The notes beneath the pieces were generated by a model. That model searched no databases. It was not told the origin of the DNA and saw only the letters and a list, made by a program, of their open reading frames with translations. A stretch of 64,000 nucleotides of DNA from positions 768,602-832,601 of the forward strand of contig JAMKCF010000042.1 in NCBI GenBank assembly GCA_023634235.1. Reading direction: 5' to 3'. Made by a program: the position numbers and the translations under genes. The stretch comes from Pisaster brevispinus. Taxonomy: Eukaryota; Echinodermata; Asteroidea; Forcipulatida; Asteriidae. Positions 44,230 through 57,900 of the stretch are shown here, piece by piece (the first letter of the stretch is position 1; the number at the start of each line of letters is the position of its first letter).

Positions 44230-47200
44230 CTGAAAAATGCAAAGTTAGTGATGATGTTTTAAAAAAGTTACGAACATTTTAAACTGTTGTTCGTTTATTG
44301 ATGTTTTACTGCCATTTGAGACAAATGTATTGGTTTTTCTAAAATAAATTTGCTCAGTAAGTTTCTTTATTAGATGCATATAATTTTTTTTTTTTTATTA
44401 AAAAATAAAATAAAATGCCCATCCGAAATGTTCATTTAATCGTCATACTGTTTGACACAGTTTAACTTCCAAGTGCCATTTCAAGATATAGACGCTTAAT
44501 GCCAGGCTGCACTCGATATGCTTTGAATGCATCGACACCGTTCACAGAACATAAGATAAGATAAGATAATGTTTAAAAAGTCAAAAACCATAACATCAAA
44601 AATTATTGTTATATTATTTCTGTTCATAGTTATTCTAAACTACACAACCCATGAAGGTGATTGTTTTCGAGTGGTATAGTCAACTCAAGTTACCAATTGA
44701 ATTTCTGATTGACTGTATTAAAACGAAAGAACTTACTGAAGCAAGAAGCATCAAAAGGCACCCCAGGAATGCCATGCTGAAGAAAAACAAGAGGTTCTAA
44801 AAAGAACAAAAGGAATATTTGCAATGTAAACAAAAAGAATGACGCTACACACAAACTATTAATGGCGGCCATTTTAATGACATAAAGAAGTCTTTTGTCA
44901 CTAAACTTGTGCATGAAATGTTTTGATAAGATTTCCTTTAATAAGGGAACAAGTTTTCTCGATTTCCACTTCATATTTGGTTCATGACATCACCGGATCA
45001 CAAAAAATCGCGCAGGGTTAAAGGTCAACAGGCACAACATGTTTAGAAAGAAAACATATAATTCTGTATTTTGTTTACATGCGAAGACTTGAGTACATTT
45101 TCCATTTGTAAATTGAAGTAAAGACGACTATGATCAATGTTATGTAGAAATGATTGTACGTGAGTAGAGATTCAACAAAACCTCACAACAGAAAAGTTCG
45201 GCTAGCAGGAAGTATATTTTTGGTGTAAGTTGTGTCTTGTTTTGGTCTTACTGTTCTAAATCTCGCCCGACACCTAAATCCCACTATATTAGATTGATGA
45301 TTATAAGAAACTGACGCAGTTTATTTTACTCACACTGTTGCAGATGTTTCTCATTTTTTCGTCACAAATGAATTCTTTATTGTTGCCAACGGACTCTTCA
45401 TTTGGAACCAACAAGCCTAAAAAAAAAAGTGAAATCATAAAAAGATAATCCTTTACAGACCTTTAACAATTTGCTTCCACATTGGACATGTAACCAAATG
45501 AAAGAACCGTTCTCTGAAGAGTTACATTGGTTCCAATGTCCAATATATATTTGGACGTATTAATCAATAGATTGTAAGACTGATTAACGGTCGTGTAGTA
45601 AGAGAAAAAGTAACCGCAAAAAAAAAAAAAAAAATTATCAGTGTGGATATAAAAAATGCGTATTGCACAGCTTCAATGGGTGCTCTAGGCGCAAAACAAC
45701 AAACAAAATTTAAACTACAACTTAAACTTACAAAATAAGAGGACGACTTTGTCAGTGAAAACAATTTTTATAAGACTGCTTGTAACATAAATGAGGCGTA
45801 AGAACATTGTTTTGATTTGAGTTTCTGGGTAAACATGATTTAACCCGTAAAGGCGGGTTAAGGTCAACAGAGGGCGATGTCTAGAGTTTGACACAATTCA
45901 AAATGTCCTTAATGCCTTAAAAAAGGGGGTGGTACTTGGCACTTTGTTTTAGAAATTACTTGTCTTGAACATAAGACCCGTGAGTTGCACAATCCGTTGA
46001 CGTAAAGATTGGCGAGCCATTGACATGCCAACAGAGGGCGCTGTACACACATAATTATTGCTAACCTTTCTCCCCGAAACTTACCCCACTGCACAAGACT
46101 CAGACACGTCTGCTGTTCGAGGTCAACTCCCTTACATACCCCACGGTTCATCACGAACATGAAGAACACGGGAACCACGGCAAAACACGTAGCAGTTACC
46201 CAAGACAGGAACAGGAAGTATGATATGATCATAAACTGCGACAATAAGAAAAACCAAACATTCTAAATAACTATACAGCGTGTATTTATAAAAAGAGTCT
46301 TATGGTTTTTAACACAGGGCGCTAGCTTGGGCTCAACATTATTTGAAACTTGTTAATAAGATGTCGTGTACATTTACATTTACATTTAAAGTTAGGGTCA
46401 TAGACTTGTTTTTATCAACATGTCAATGCTTATTTTCGAGGTGAAACTTTATATAAAGATACAATAAAAGTCACATGTGAAAGTAACATTGTCTACTTGA
46501 GAAAAAGTCTGTAATGGTTTGGTCTTTTTTCTTCACAAGAACGTCGAATCAATCCACGTTTAGCGACGTGACAGCATTTTACCAATCGCATCTGGCTTCG
46601 GCATTCGTCAGCGGACACCAACCCTCAGAAATCTAAGAAAACAATTCATGCCGCTTGAATCGTTTCTCGGATTCGAATGTTTGGGGTGACGAATTATCCA
46701 AAGTATACTTCAAAGGGAGTCTTTTCTCAAAACAAGTTTATACTATCAACAGCTGCAGTGCTTCTCACCAAGTACGTTTTTATGGTCATTAATTTTTGAA
46801 GTATTCACCAATCTATGATCCTATACCTTTACATTGACTCGACAGAACAATAATTATTAGAACCCTACCAGTCCCGTTTGCCATCTGCCGCTTCGTCTAG
46901 TCTTGAATCTGCACATGTACACCGAGCGAGTTGCCCCGGTGCCCAAACAGCCGATGGCCAGTAGAATAACTGCCACGATTGCCATAAACACCGACAGGAT
47001 GTAAATGACGATCTGTACGTTGGTAAACCTGCGCAGACAGAACAGATGTGAAGAACAAATAATAACATTAAAAGTCATCATCATAACTATATTTTAAGTG
47101 GTAGGACATTCTGCTATAGTAATGCAAAGGTCGTGGGTTCGAATCCTACCCGATTGATTTGCCTGTGGATTTTTATTTAATAGACATCGGTGTAAGGGTA

Positions 47201-50125
47201 AAACCAAATTATACTACTACTAAAATGATAGTGTGACAGCCAATTGGAAACGCACAGACCGTCTTCAGAATTCATCTAATCATCGGACATTTTAAAATCA
47301 ATGGAAGAGAGCAAAGTCTTACCAGATATTGAAATCATTTGAGACCGGAGTCCCTGTGAAGAGGACTTGTGTTTGTTCCGCTCCAAGATGGAAGCCAGCC
47401 AGGAGGAGGGCGTCTCCGATTAGCATCGCCAAGCAGGCTAAGATGGACGGACATGGGAACTTCAGACAACACTCGCCGCAAGGGCCCGGCACTGGAATTA
47501 ACAGTCAAGAAACCGAACGTTGATTCAGGAATAATGGGGGTGTTTATGGGTTACTTGGGCCAGCACCATGAGGTCAGTGTCTGACGTCATTTGGGTCAGT
47601 GCTTGGATATGCAAGGTGGCTGCACTCGGTTCAAGAATGAATGACTTTGCCTGGGTCAGAACCGTGGCAATGGAAGACTTTGACTTTTGACTCTGCAGGA
47701 GTCATATTCATTAGATCCAGTGCTGAGTCAACTTTCCAGGGTCGGTGACAAGGGCTGCTTGGTTACAGGCAGACTGTATTCGGATCAGCAGTGGGCCAAT
47801 TGACTGACTTTAATCGGGTCAGAACTATGGAAGGTCTCAAGGTAAATGCATTCTGACTCTGCAGGAAACAGAGTCATTAGACCAAGGACTCCTCAGGCTG
47901 GTCATTGATGTTGAACCATGGTGACTATGTATCATGTCAGTGAAAATGCAATTGGACTGCCGTGTGACTACATACTTCACAAGCAAAAACAAACACTTCA
48001 TTCGACCAAGTAAGCTTTGTCCACAAAATTAACGACATTGTACATTCCAGGTTCTTTCTGGTAGGCTAGATACTACACTGGTCATCTTGGAATTGTAACA
48101 CTTTGTGTCATCATTTCCACACAAACTCAAGTGTTAAGTAACAGTTGAACAAGTTTTGAGATGTCTCCATATCAAAAGTCGATAAAAAAAATCAGACAAC
48201 CAATCCCCGTAAAATGTCAGATTATTCTTCCACTGGGCTGTGTACAAATTGTGCCTGCAGGAAGTCCAGGCTCTGTGGCTCTTTCGTAAACGTGATGTCA
48301 CAAATAAACATGGTCTATACTGAAACTTTAGTAGATCCTGACGGAGAACTGTAACATTTTATCGCTGACCTTTTATTATACAGCGATGGAACACCTGAGA
48401 TGAGAAATCAAGTTTGTTCCTTTTTTGAAGCAATAAACTTGTCCAAATGTTATTTATGACAAAATTAAGTCATGGAGACAGAATTCTTTTTGGAATTCCC
48501 TTATGGGTGTCGGTGGATTTATTATTTGCAGTGTGTAGGTTGCACTGGGGAGGTACAACACAATAGTTCCGAAAAGTCTCGATGAATTATTGCTACTTTT
48601 AACATACTTTTGACATTCTGTCTGTAGGTTCTTGAATACCAGGAATAATTGGATCCTTGCCCACCCAAATCATAGACAACAGTTTACTATTTGCTGTAAA
48701 GTAAGGCAGGTGTGGGATTGTACCTTTGATGGTAGGCTTCCAAGCATGGAATTTGGCACACCAGTCAGAGTATGTCATAAAGATACTTGGATATTTGGCT
48801 ACGGGGCCATCGCAGATTTGTATTTTGAAAAAAATATAGGTAGTTTATAAACAGCAATGGTAGCCATTTTGATTTTTTTTTTTTAAATGCTTGTTATTCT
48901 AGTCCCTTTAATTTTTCAGGACCCTCTAAACTGTATTTCCCTGTGAGAGTTAAGCATGCTCATCTAGTGAGGCATTTCCGTCTAACATTTAATATCCGAA
49001 AAAAGCAGCAAATGCCATAACTGGAATAATAGGTTTCCAAATCTGCGCCACAAGCTCTTTTGTGTCTCCTCATTTCTTTGGAGCCACAGCAAACTGTTAA
49101 CCTTTGAGTAGTCTTTTCCATCATGCTTTCAGGTTTGATTTATCTGAAGTGGTAAATGTACATTATTACGTTGTTTCTGTATCCTGTAAATTTAGTGAGC
49201 AACCTCTATTGCCTTGAGCGCTCGGTCCATATTTCCTGAAGTTTGTTGTCAATGATTTTGTGCGAAGTAGTAACACAAAACCGTCCATTGACCCAACTGC
49301 GTCAATTACAATCCCAGTGTGGGGCACGATTCTTTCTGCCCACTGTGAAATGGATATAGACGATGTGTAAAAGAAGCTGGCCTCATCAATTTAGGTTTTT
49401 CTGACGGGGTCAGCAAATCTGAAACCAGATTGACTTTACCATGCTTAACACATATGCCCCCTCAATTCCAAGAAGCCCGTTAGCATAACTTGCTTAGCAC
49501 AGAAAAACCTTACTTAGCAAAAACAGGTTACCAGCCGCAACGAGGTTTACGCTGTTGCGACTGGTGCCTTACTCATTTTTTTGCTTTGCAAATATTATAT
49601 TTGCTCAACAGTGTTTCGGAGCCCATGATTTGTAAAAAATTATTGGGGCCGTCTGAAGACGAGAAACGGGCCTCTCAGAGAGATATGCCTACACTATTAA
49701 CAGAGTATATGGGACGTTGATGGAGTCACTTTTAGCGAGGTGTTAAAATGTTTGTATGTTGTACATAGCTTAACACCTCATGTTCACTCCTTCTTGGTTT
49801 TGACCGTGGTTGTAATTATCTCCATGGTTTGAAAAGTACCTGTTTGATTTGTCATCTTGCACCCGAGTTGACATCATTGCGTTGACAGGTGCAACGAGGT
49901 GCCAATAATGGCATATATTAATCCATCAACTTGACTGTATGAAAGAACCCGTTGGACAATTACGTTCAAACGAGCAAGTGATTTATTCACCAACAAATAT
50001 AGTGTAATGATTTAAATCCTAGGCTTACGATGGCCAAATAATGATTTCTTACCAAACAGCCTTTACTTACATCTATTGTAATAATCCTTTATTACATCCT
50101 GGTTACCCTCGTTAGATGGCTGCAT
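43741..50125 (-). CDS. GPM6-like: Gene 3: PLP/DM20/M6 family four-transmembrane protein (7 exons, 388 aa)
   Basis: Exons in coding order: 50125-50071, 47491-47323, 47028-46869, 46235-46085, 45416-45334, 44796-44737, 44229-43741, totalling 1167 nt in frame. Exon 1 encodes 18 residues ending DYYNR. Exon 2 has a Cys-rich start (PGPCGECC, FPCPS) and TM1. Exon 3 has TM2 and the family signature CLGTGATRS with a basic intracellular loop. Exon 4 has TM3 and extracellular cysteines (RGVCKG, QTCLS). Exon 5 has two more cysteines (FICDEK, NICNS). Exon 6 is TM4. Exon 7 begins NMSANFAQLLDRYK, matching the NFA motif after TM4 in PLP. PLP/M6 proteins sit in the plasma membrane of neurons and glia. The cytoplasmic tail adds a PPPLPPPY motif and ends RYDEYDI. 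Vertebrate PLP and M6 lack such a long tail. The first exon is the least certain but fits in phase and character. Confidence 0.88.
47090..47165 (+). mobile_element. tRNA-like SINE head
   Basis: AAGTGGTAGGACATTCTGCT, GTAATGCAAAGGTCGTGGGT and the B box GGTTCGAATCCTACC form a compact tRNA-related sequence in gene 3 intron 2. The short D-loop region and lack of a closing acceptor stem argue against a functional tRNA. Confidence 0.45.
48720..48870. mobile_element. CACAGTCAGAGTATG foldback family, half copy
   Basis: GGAATTTGGCACACCAGTCA, GAGTATGTCATAAAGATACT, TTTGGCTACGGGGCCATCGC and AGATTTGTATTTTGAAAAAA match the left half of the 2868-3079 element and the 57 kb copy. It lies in gene 3 intron 1. 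Confidence 0.6.
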
Positions 50126-52687
50126 CTTGCTGTCTGAAAGACCAAGTCAAAATGGCCGCCGGAAAAGTTCAAATGCCTACCCTAAAATTATATCTGCAGA
50201 CCGTCGAGAGAGAGAGAAAAAAAAATCGATCGAGAAAAAACAATGTCACAGTTAGCGGGAAGATGCCGGGAAAATGTTACATGGACGGATGTCGTCCATA
50301 CATCCAGATGTCAGTTAACGTTCGGTTGTACACAGATCGTCGTACATTCTCAGCGAAATTTGTTCTTTCTTCAAATTTGGACAAAATGGCGAGGTCCAAA
50401 CTGTCATTTTCCCGGCATTAAAATAGTTAATATAAAACGAGGGTCTACAAAACATGTTGGCTGTATCGAATACACTAGGGATCAAAGTACAATCACAACG
50501 ATATCGCTGAATTGTACCGTTGTGTCTTGCACCTAACCATCTGCAATATTATTATTGCGGCTGAGCCCGGCAGCGTGTGCATACTCAATGATGTTTACCG
50601 TGTATGTAAATTGAATGGGTTCTAGCCAGTGAGTAGACAATAAAAGGTCACTCGATGACCCAGCGAGTTGATTATTTCATGACCCAAATGAAAAAATTAA
50701 TGGTGCTGTTTTCATGCCATGTATTTCATTGTAATCTACATGTACATTTTAGTACATTTTGTGTTGTTATCTGACGACATGTTTGTCTTGTTTGGTTGCC
50801 TTTTCTTTAAATTCATAAGTTACAATATGAATATTTGTGGTTAAAAATCAATCATTAATTATTCCAATCGTTGGTAAACAAAACACTTGTATTTGTATCA
50901 GAGGGAGGTTAGCATTTGATTGAAAAGCTGTACATGTACTATAAACATCCATATTATTAATGACTCACACAGTATGTTGTGTTATTTTATGAGCTATTCA
51001 ATGGCCGCCCTTTCATAAAATGATTTGATTGTGAGTCGATTTGTAAAATTCCAAGTCTTTGTTTAAAGACATAAATAATTATGCAAACCTCTCTACGGTT
51101 TGGATGCTTGTTTTCCTGCACCCAAATTTATTTGGCTTTCGGTAATTGTATCGGCAGGGACTTTTTTCTGTGGGACAAATTTTACATTCCATAAAATCAG
51201 AGAGGAGTGAAGAAATCTGGGGCAAAAAATATACAATATCTTACAATTCTCTTCTTTGTTTAAGATTATCTGAATTATTTTGTATATATTTATTGACACA
51301 ATCAATAAACCCTCTTGCTGTTTATCTTTCAAGAAAAACCCTTTCAAAAAACGAAACTTGTTGCAAATACTGAAATATTTACGTTAACAATACCTAACAG
51401 TCCGCATGCAATGGAAAGCAGCGTGGCTTAAACAGAAACCATTCCCCTTTGTTGTTTTTGTTTTGTTTAGAAAAGAAAGGTAGAAAAACAACATTTTGGA
51501 CGTGTCTGTGCAATGTTTACTTTGACCTCGCGTGGCCCAAGAATATGCCAACAGTTCAACCTCTAAAATATGGTAATAAATATCACATGTATTTTGGTTT
51601 TGAGACATACATTCATTTCCACCATTGTTTTTTACTGGTAAATTAAAAGTACATTATTATCAACAGTAAAAGAAAAGACACAATCTCAACGTTAGTTGTG
51701 AACAAATTTTCAGTGTTTTATTTGAAAATGTAAAATGTTACATGTACACATCACACGTAAGCAAACACTACATGACCTTAATCAGTGAAGAGATTTGACG
51801 AATAGCAAAAAAACAAATCCTGAAAATGGCTTGCGTTTATTCACACTTTTCCTACACCCAGAACCTCCCAGATGTTTCAATTCATGGGGGTTTTGCAAAC
51901 TCTGTGCATCACCAGAGATGTTCTGGTTCGGACACAATGCGGACATTCAACTTCTTTCTCCCTCTGGGTGACTGTTTCACTTCTTTCAAGACACTTGGAA
52001 ATGTAATTTGAGAAAATCCTGAAATCCTGAAATCAGGAAAAATTCTGAGAAATCACATTCCTGCTCAATGGGTAATGAGTAAAACAATCATCGTGGTGTT
52101 TAAAAAAAAAGCATTTCAACCTCGTTATTTTGTCTACAAATTTGTCTGAATTGGTTTGAATTATTTTTTTTTTACCAGGTTTGTATACTTATTATTGGAC
52201 CACCTGTTTAACACTCCAAGACTCAATAAAATATCTACAAGCTTCTCTATCTTGGTCAAATATATACAAATCTTCAACAATTTAAGTGCATTTCTTGCTG
52301 TTATTGTTAATTTTTTTCATTATTTTAAAAAGCATTTGTCTGTTGTCTAAAAACATGAACTGTCAGTCATGTCTAATGCAAAAGCTGATTATTTAGTACT
52401 AACAAAATACTTCAATCATTACAAAAGAATTCCTTCATTAAACAATCACATACAAAAATATACAAATCTTGCGGCCTTAAAATTCACGGGCATCTTTATG
52501 TACACAACCTCAGTCTTAAGATTATAAAATAGTGGAATACGAAAATCAATTTTTTTTACGAGATATGGAAAACTTCATGTGGGTTTGTCATCAGAGCAAA
52601 GACAATCCAATTTCTTGCATTTGACATAAAAATGCACCAACGAAAGTACAGCGTTTTCCCTTACAAGTTGTCCACTGGTCGAGAGCA

Positions 52688-52880
52688 GGGCCCAATTTCA
52701 TAGAGCCGCTTAAGCAGAAAGTATTGCGTAACAATTGTCTGCTAAGCAGAAATGAGCAGAAAAAAAACAGTCACAAAATGCACTTGTGACATGGTAGTTT
52801 AGCTGGTAACCTTATTCTGGTAATGACAATTTTGTTATGCTTAGCTACTTTTTGTGCTTAAGCAGCTCTATGACATTGTG
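52688..52880. mobile_element. MITE, GGGCCCAATTTCATAGAGC family, copy 2
   Basis: AGGGCCCAATTTCATAGAGC at the left is mirrored by GCTCTATGACATTGTGC at the right. The interior carries TTGTCTGCTAAGCAGAAATG, TGACATGGTAGTTTAGCTGG and ATGCTTAGCTACTTTTTGTG, as in copy 1. Confidence 0.8.
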
Positions 52881-52894
52881 CAGGTTTAAATAAC

Positions 52895-53065
52895 TAAGGA
52901 CCAGTCGAAGCGATCTCCAAGCGGTCCAGCTGGCTAGTCAGCTAGTCCCGTGTTGAAAAGTGTCTCTGCTTAAATTTGAAACATTGACTATTAGTGGCGG
53001 AAAACAAAACTGACGGACTAGTACATCGACAAGCTAACTGGTCCTACTGGCTAGTCGTTGATCAA
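52895..53065. repeat. GGACCAGTC..GGCTAGTC repeat, copy 1
   Basis: AAGGACCAGTCGAAGCG, AGCTGGCTAGTCAGCTAGTC and a mirrored TGGTCCTACTGGCTAGTC give inverted ends. A related copy lies at 59065-59230. Confidence 0.55.
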
Positions 53066-54078
53066 AGGCAAACTCTAAAGTATGCTTTTGCAAACTGTGA
53101 GTATGGTTAACTATCACTTGATGCAACCATTAACAGACTTGCAATATTTTAGAATACAAGACGAAAGTTTAGTCGCGATCGTGAGTGAGGTTTGTGCAGA
53201 ACCCCACCGGCCACGCAAAGGCTGAATTCTCCCTGCGACTGGGTTCCTCTTTAATACTCTCCGATGGTCACCCGCACCGCGAGCGCACCTTTTAAAAACT
53301 TTCTCTCTAACAAGCAGCCATCTCAGCGGGGAAAAATATCCAATAAACAAGCCCTCATTCAACTCAATCAGGGTACAATGAATTTTAACAGGGCCACTCT
53401 GGGGTCAAGATGGCATCATCTTGACCACAGATGTGCAGTTGTTTTTAACCACCACCCTTTTTGAGGCACACCGGTGTTCACATCAAACAAGCCAGGCTTC
53501 AGTCACTCCAATCATTCCACAATGGGCTTCATCCAGTCTTAGATATAACAACATAAAATGAGCATGTAACTAAGCTCGTCTTAATAATAGTATTACTACT
53601 ACTGTACTGTGAAAATATTTATAAGATGCCTAAAAATGGCGGCCAGAGCACCAAAACGAGTGAACCAAACAGAAACGAGTTCAAACTGTAACCAAATTGT
53701 TTTAAAAAGTACTATTAATGCATTCAACACATCAGTGACGTCACGAAATGAGAACTTAGTAAAAGTCGTATATCCAAGCGGTCAGAAGAGGAGGCCCACC
53801 CCCCCCCCCCCAATGGAAGATCTTTGTCTTTTGATTTTTGGATGCATTTAGAATGCTTGCTGAATGCTGACAGGTTCGTAGGACTTATTTGTAGTGGGGC
53901 TCTTATTAGGAGGTATTAAAAAGGACTTAGAATTGAAAAGGACTAAATTAGCTCTTTTTATGACGATGGTCAGAGGACAGTGTCTTCTTCATCAAAGTCT
54001 ACAAACATTTCATGGAAGTGGCTTTGAATGTGATTGACAGTCCAGTTGATAACAGTTCCTTGTTTAGAATTGCACCGT

Positions 54079-54972
54079 TTATATGAAGTACTCGTTATAG
54101 CCTCTTGGTTGAGGCTGGGAGCCAGCGGAGGTCAGAGACGGCGCTGGTTCCGGCTCGCTGAAACTGTTGAGCGGGCGACCATTCCTCTCAAACCCCCCAG
54201 GGTAGTTGTTACCCCAACGTCGGCCACCGAATACCTCGTCGCTGTTTTCACCACTGCCATGTTGGTTACTCCCATGTATGCTGCCACTGCCGTCGCCAAC
54301 ATCCATACGATCTCGGTCATAGTATAAACTGTTACTTGGCTTCACATTACCACCAGGATAATGGTCCTCGCCGCCATAGTTCATAGGCCTACTGTTAACT
54401 GGGTAGTTACCGTTTGCATTTCCACCACTAGTGCTACTTGTGTAACTTGGTGCCCGGCCGTTAGGGTGTCCAGCCCCGTAACTTGGTGGGGGTCCAATGT
54501 CTGTGCCTGCGACACTCATCGCAGGTTCGTCTGTACCGTGTCGACTTCCCATGCTGGGTGGTACCATGAGGTCCGATGCCGGATGGAGCGGTCGTTCATC
54601 GTAGTGGTTCTGCAGAGCGCCGACTGGCTCCCTGTCGTAGTTCAAGTTTAAATTGTTCATAGCGTAGAGCTCGTCCCCGCTCAGAGCTTCGTTGTTGTAC
54701 GCCGTCATCCGCAGTGTGGACGCAGTACTGTTAGCGCCGACGTGGTTGTTACCACCGCGAACACTCACTGATTTCAAAGAGCCTTGGGATCCACGGAGGA
54801 CATTGTTTCTACTACCCCTTAAGGAGCTTCTGGCGCGCATGGAGTGACGACCACTTGCCCTTACCGACCCCGTGCGGACTAAGTAGGCACCAGACTTCCG
54901 ATTGACGTAACCATCCTTAAATCGATCGCGGAGTTTGGCAAAGTTGGCGGCGTAGTTTATCAGGAAATGCAG
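54079..54972 (-). other. Gene 4 last exon: long Gly/Asn/Ser-rich tail
   Basis: The exon encodes 297 residues, mostly low complexity. After NFAKLRDRFK come Arg/Ser-rich segments (SMRARSSLRGSR), then Gly/Asn/Tyr-rich sequence (SGGNANGNY, GSIHGSNQHGSGENS). PPPSY at 54478-54492 fits PPxY. The end is YNEYFI, comparable with YDEYDI in gene 3. The composition suggests a disordered scaffold tail; no enzyme or folded motif is visible. Confidence 0.7.
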
Positions 54973-57900
54973 CTGTGGTGAAGAAGATAACATTTTGCTC
55001 AGTAAAACCCATCCACCCTGCTTGAACTTTCAGGTTAAAGCCCTTTTCACACAAGAGCAATTTAGCAGGGATCCCTTGCTTTATTTTAGCGCGGTTGTAA
55101 AATTTTAGAAATTTCACCTCATGTAAAAGGACAACAATGTTTGGACTATCCAAGGTCTCGAAGTCAAATCTTCTCAAATATCATTTTGAATGAACTTTTT
55201 GCTATACCTCTCTTACGTATCCTTAAACTTCTGCTGTTGTGTAACATGGACATCATCTTACTGAAATTGATAGATTTTTACCTTTGAAGATTACAGAAAC
55301 ACTTCAGATTTTTAATCAAAGTTATCAAATTGCTTGTATTTATTGATTTCTTACCATTGATAATGTGACGAGAATCGCTGCAAAGAATGCCAGTGAATAC
55401 CACAAGAGAACAGTCTGCAAAAAAGTAACAAAACTAGTATTATTATTTTTTTTTAATCTTTACAAAAGTTTAAAACAAACTGTCAACAAAATTTTAAAAT
55501 CTTTCATAAATGAATAAAGCATTTTTTTGTAATACTCTCAGTGATCAAACGGCTGTTGTTGTTTAAGCTTGAGTGTTACTTACACTGTTACACAACCTGT
55601 CCAGTTCCGTGCCGCAGATTTTGTCCCTGTTCTGCGCATCACTCTGGTAGCTTGAATCAACCAGAGCTGAAAACACCAACAAAAGATATACAACTTAAAT
55701 GTTTACTACAAACCAAATGTTAAAGCATATTTATTGAGGGGTTAATGAAGTTGACTGTTTCATATTAATATTAGAAATTGTCTGAAAATCATTTTTGAGT
55801 TGCTCATTCTGTTCCAGATGGCAGCTTAAACTTTTTGTATCCGTTGTCTAATATCTGGACATACACTAAGCCATAACTGCGATAAAAACGATTTCAGCTC
55901 CATCCATCAAACGTCTGCTTCAACCTCGTTACCCTAACCAACATCGCCAATGGCCGTAGACAAAGCTAAGTTAGTCAGAATACGATCGGATGATGTCCAT
56001 GGTTTTTTGCTTACCCCATTGTTTCAGCTCAATGCAAAGCGGTTCTTCTCCAACTGATTGGTACCTCCGGGCTTCGCATACACCACGTCTCTGGATGTAG
56101 AAGAATACGATGGGTACCAGCGAAACGAAACTCAGTGCTAACCACACGAGGAACAGTACATACACGATGATCATGAACTGCAAGTTAAAAACAAAAACAC
56201 TTTAGCTGCTTGATATCAAGTTACTATTTTGCAGAGAGAACAGAAGTGAACACCCAGTGTTCTGATGTTACTATATTGTAATGTAGTGGGGGAAGATCGA
56301 GGAAATATTTCTGGGAATTGTAGACAAGCAGAGTATTTCATGAGAAAGATATTCGGCTATTAGGCCGTTGCAGATTAATCCTTTGAAAAAATATAGATAG
56401 AAAAACAAGCAATTTAAATCTATCTGCCGTTCTGGGTTTTTACATATAATCAAATTGAAACGACTTACCAGCCCAGTTTGGCATCTTCCCTTGGCCCTTG
56501 TGTTGAATCTGGACATGAACTCCTTCCTCACAGCTCCAGTACCGAGGCACGATATCCCAAATAATGCTATTGCAATCAGTACCATGATAGGACATTCGAC
56601 GTAGCAGGCTATCGCAATGTAGCCAATCCTATGTAGCAAAGAAACAACGTACACAAAATAACACACTGCGGTAGACTGGGGGGAAAATGACCAGTGATTA
56701 TCAAGCAATGTTGAAAGTGCTGAAGGTTCGCCTCTGGAGAGTCCTTGCAGAGGCTAAAGAATTCATTGGGCTTATTGTAGGATCACAATAAATATTTTAA
56801 TGTTGTGAAGTTGTTAAAACTGTTTTGGGGTGTAAACTGTTCACTTGTGAATTCTTCAAAAGCTGAACCTCGTCTTCTTGTTGCCATTTGGAGTAGACTG
56901 GAGATCCATCCTTAGTCCTTATTGTACAAGGATTGGAATTCTCGTAAAACTGTGGCAAACTTAACTGTATATTATGTACCAAGATGTTTGCCCTCACCAC
57001 AACTTGCAGTGGATGGGGCAAATGGAGGAAATATTGTGGGAGTTGTACCTTTGATTATTTCACCATCATTAGCACACAGTATATATATTTGGCTATAGGG
57101 CTGTCGCAGATCTGAATTTTGAAAAAATTATAGATAGAATAAAAATTTACTTTTAAAACGTTCAAAATGACTGCCATTGCTTGTGTTTTCAAAGGACAAA
57201 TCTGCGATGGCCATTTTTTAACAAAATGGGTTTTTTTTTCATGACTACTCTGACTGTGTGCCAAATTCCATGCTTATGCCATTGCAGCCACAATCCCATC
57301 ACCTAAGTGCCCAACTGTTGTTTGATCATTTAATAATCGCAAAAGTTGTCATTTTTAACTGAATAAATTCTTACCAATCATCCATGGAATCACTAATCAG
57401 CGTCGCTCTAAAGAGTTCTGATGTCTGTTGACCGGCTATTACGGCAGCGATACAGAACAGAACTGCCCCTCCAACGAAGGCCAGCGTAGATAAGAGGCTT
57501 GGACATGGGCATCGGATGCAACAGGTCCTGCAAGGCCCCGGAACTGAAAAAATAAAAAATAAAAAATTGGGATGATATAGCAGTAAAGACCGAGTCTTTA
57601 CTCAGTATTGTCTCCAGGAATAGACCTGCCAATAAAAAGGGGGGGGTAGATACTGAAAAAGAACTGTGCTACAAAAAGTAAAATATCAGGCCGTCAGGTC
57701 TAACAGAAGCTGAGGACCGATTTTGGGCCGATTTGACCTTAACATTTAGATTAAAATTGTAAACAGTTATTTTGATAGATTCGAGAATTGAATGGTCTAC
57801 TCATTGCGGAGGGGGGGGGTCCACTTAATGATAAGAGGTCGTTAATTGTACAACCATTTTTGCATTTTACATGTACTTTATGCAACCAACATACTCTGTC

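Larger units (their letters stand above)
50126..54078. other. Spacer between gene 4 (3' side) and gene 3 (5' side)
   Basis: No convincing exon is present. It holds the probable gene 3 promoter just above 50125, a MITE copy at 52688-52880, a CAGTCGAAG..GGCTAGTC repeat at 52895-53065 and a poly-C run near 53800. Short ORFs here show no recognisable domain. Confidence 0.5.

Noticed and set aside
54361..54651. + strand ORF with many Val, Thr and Cys residues
   Set aside because: It is an antisense shadow of the gene 4 last exon, which has the consistent frame.
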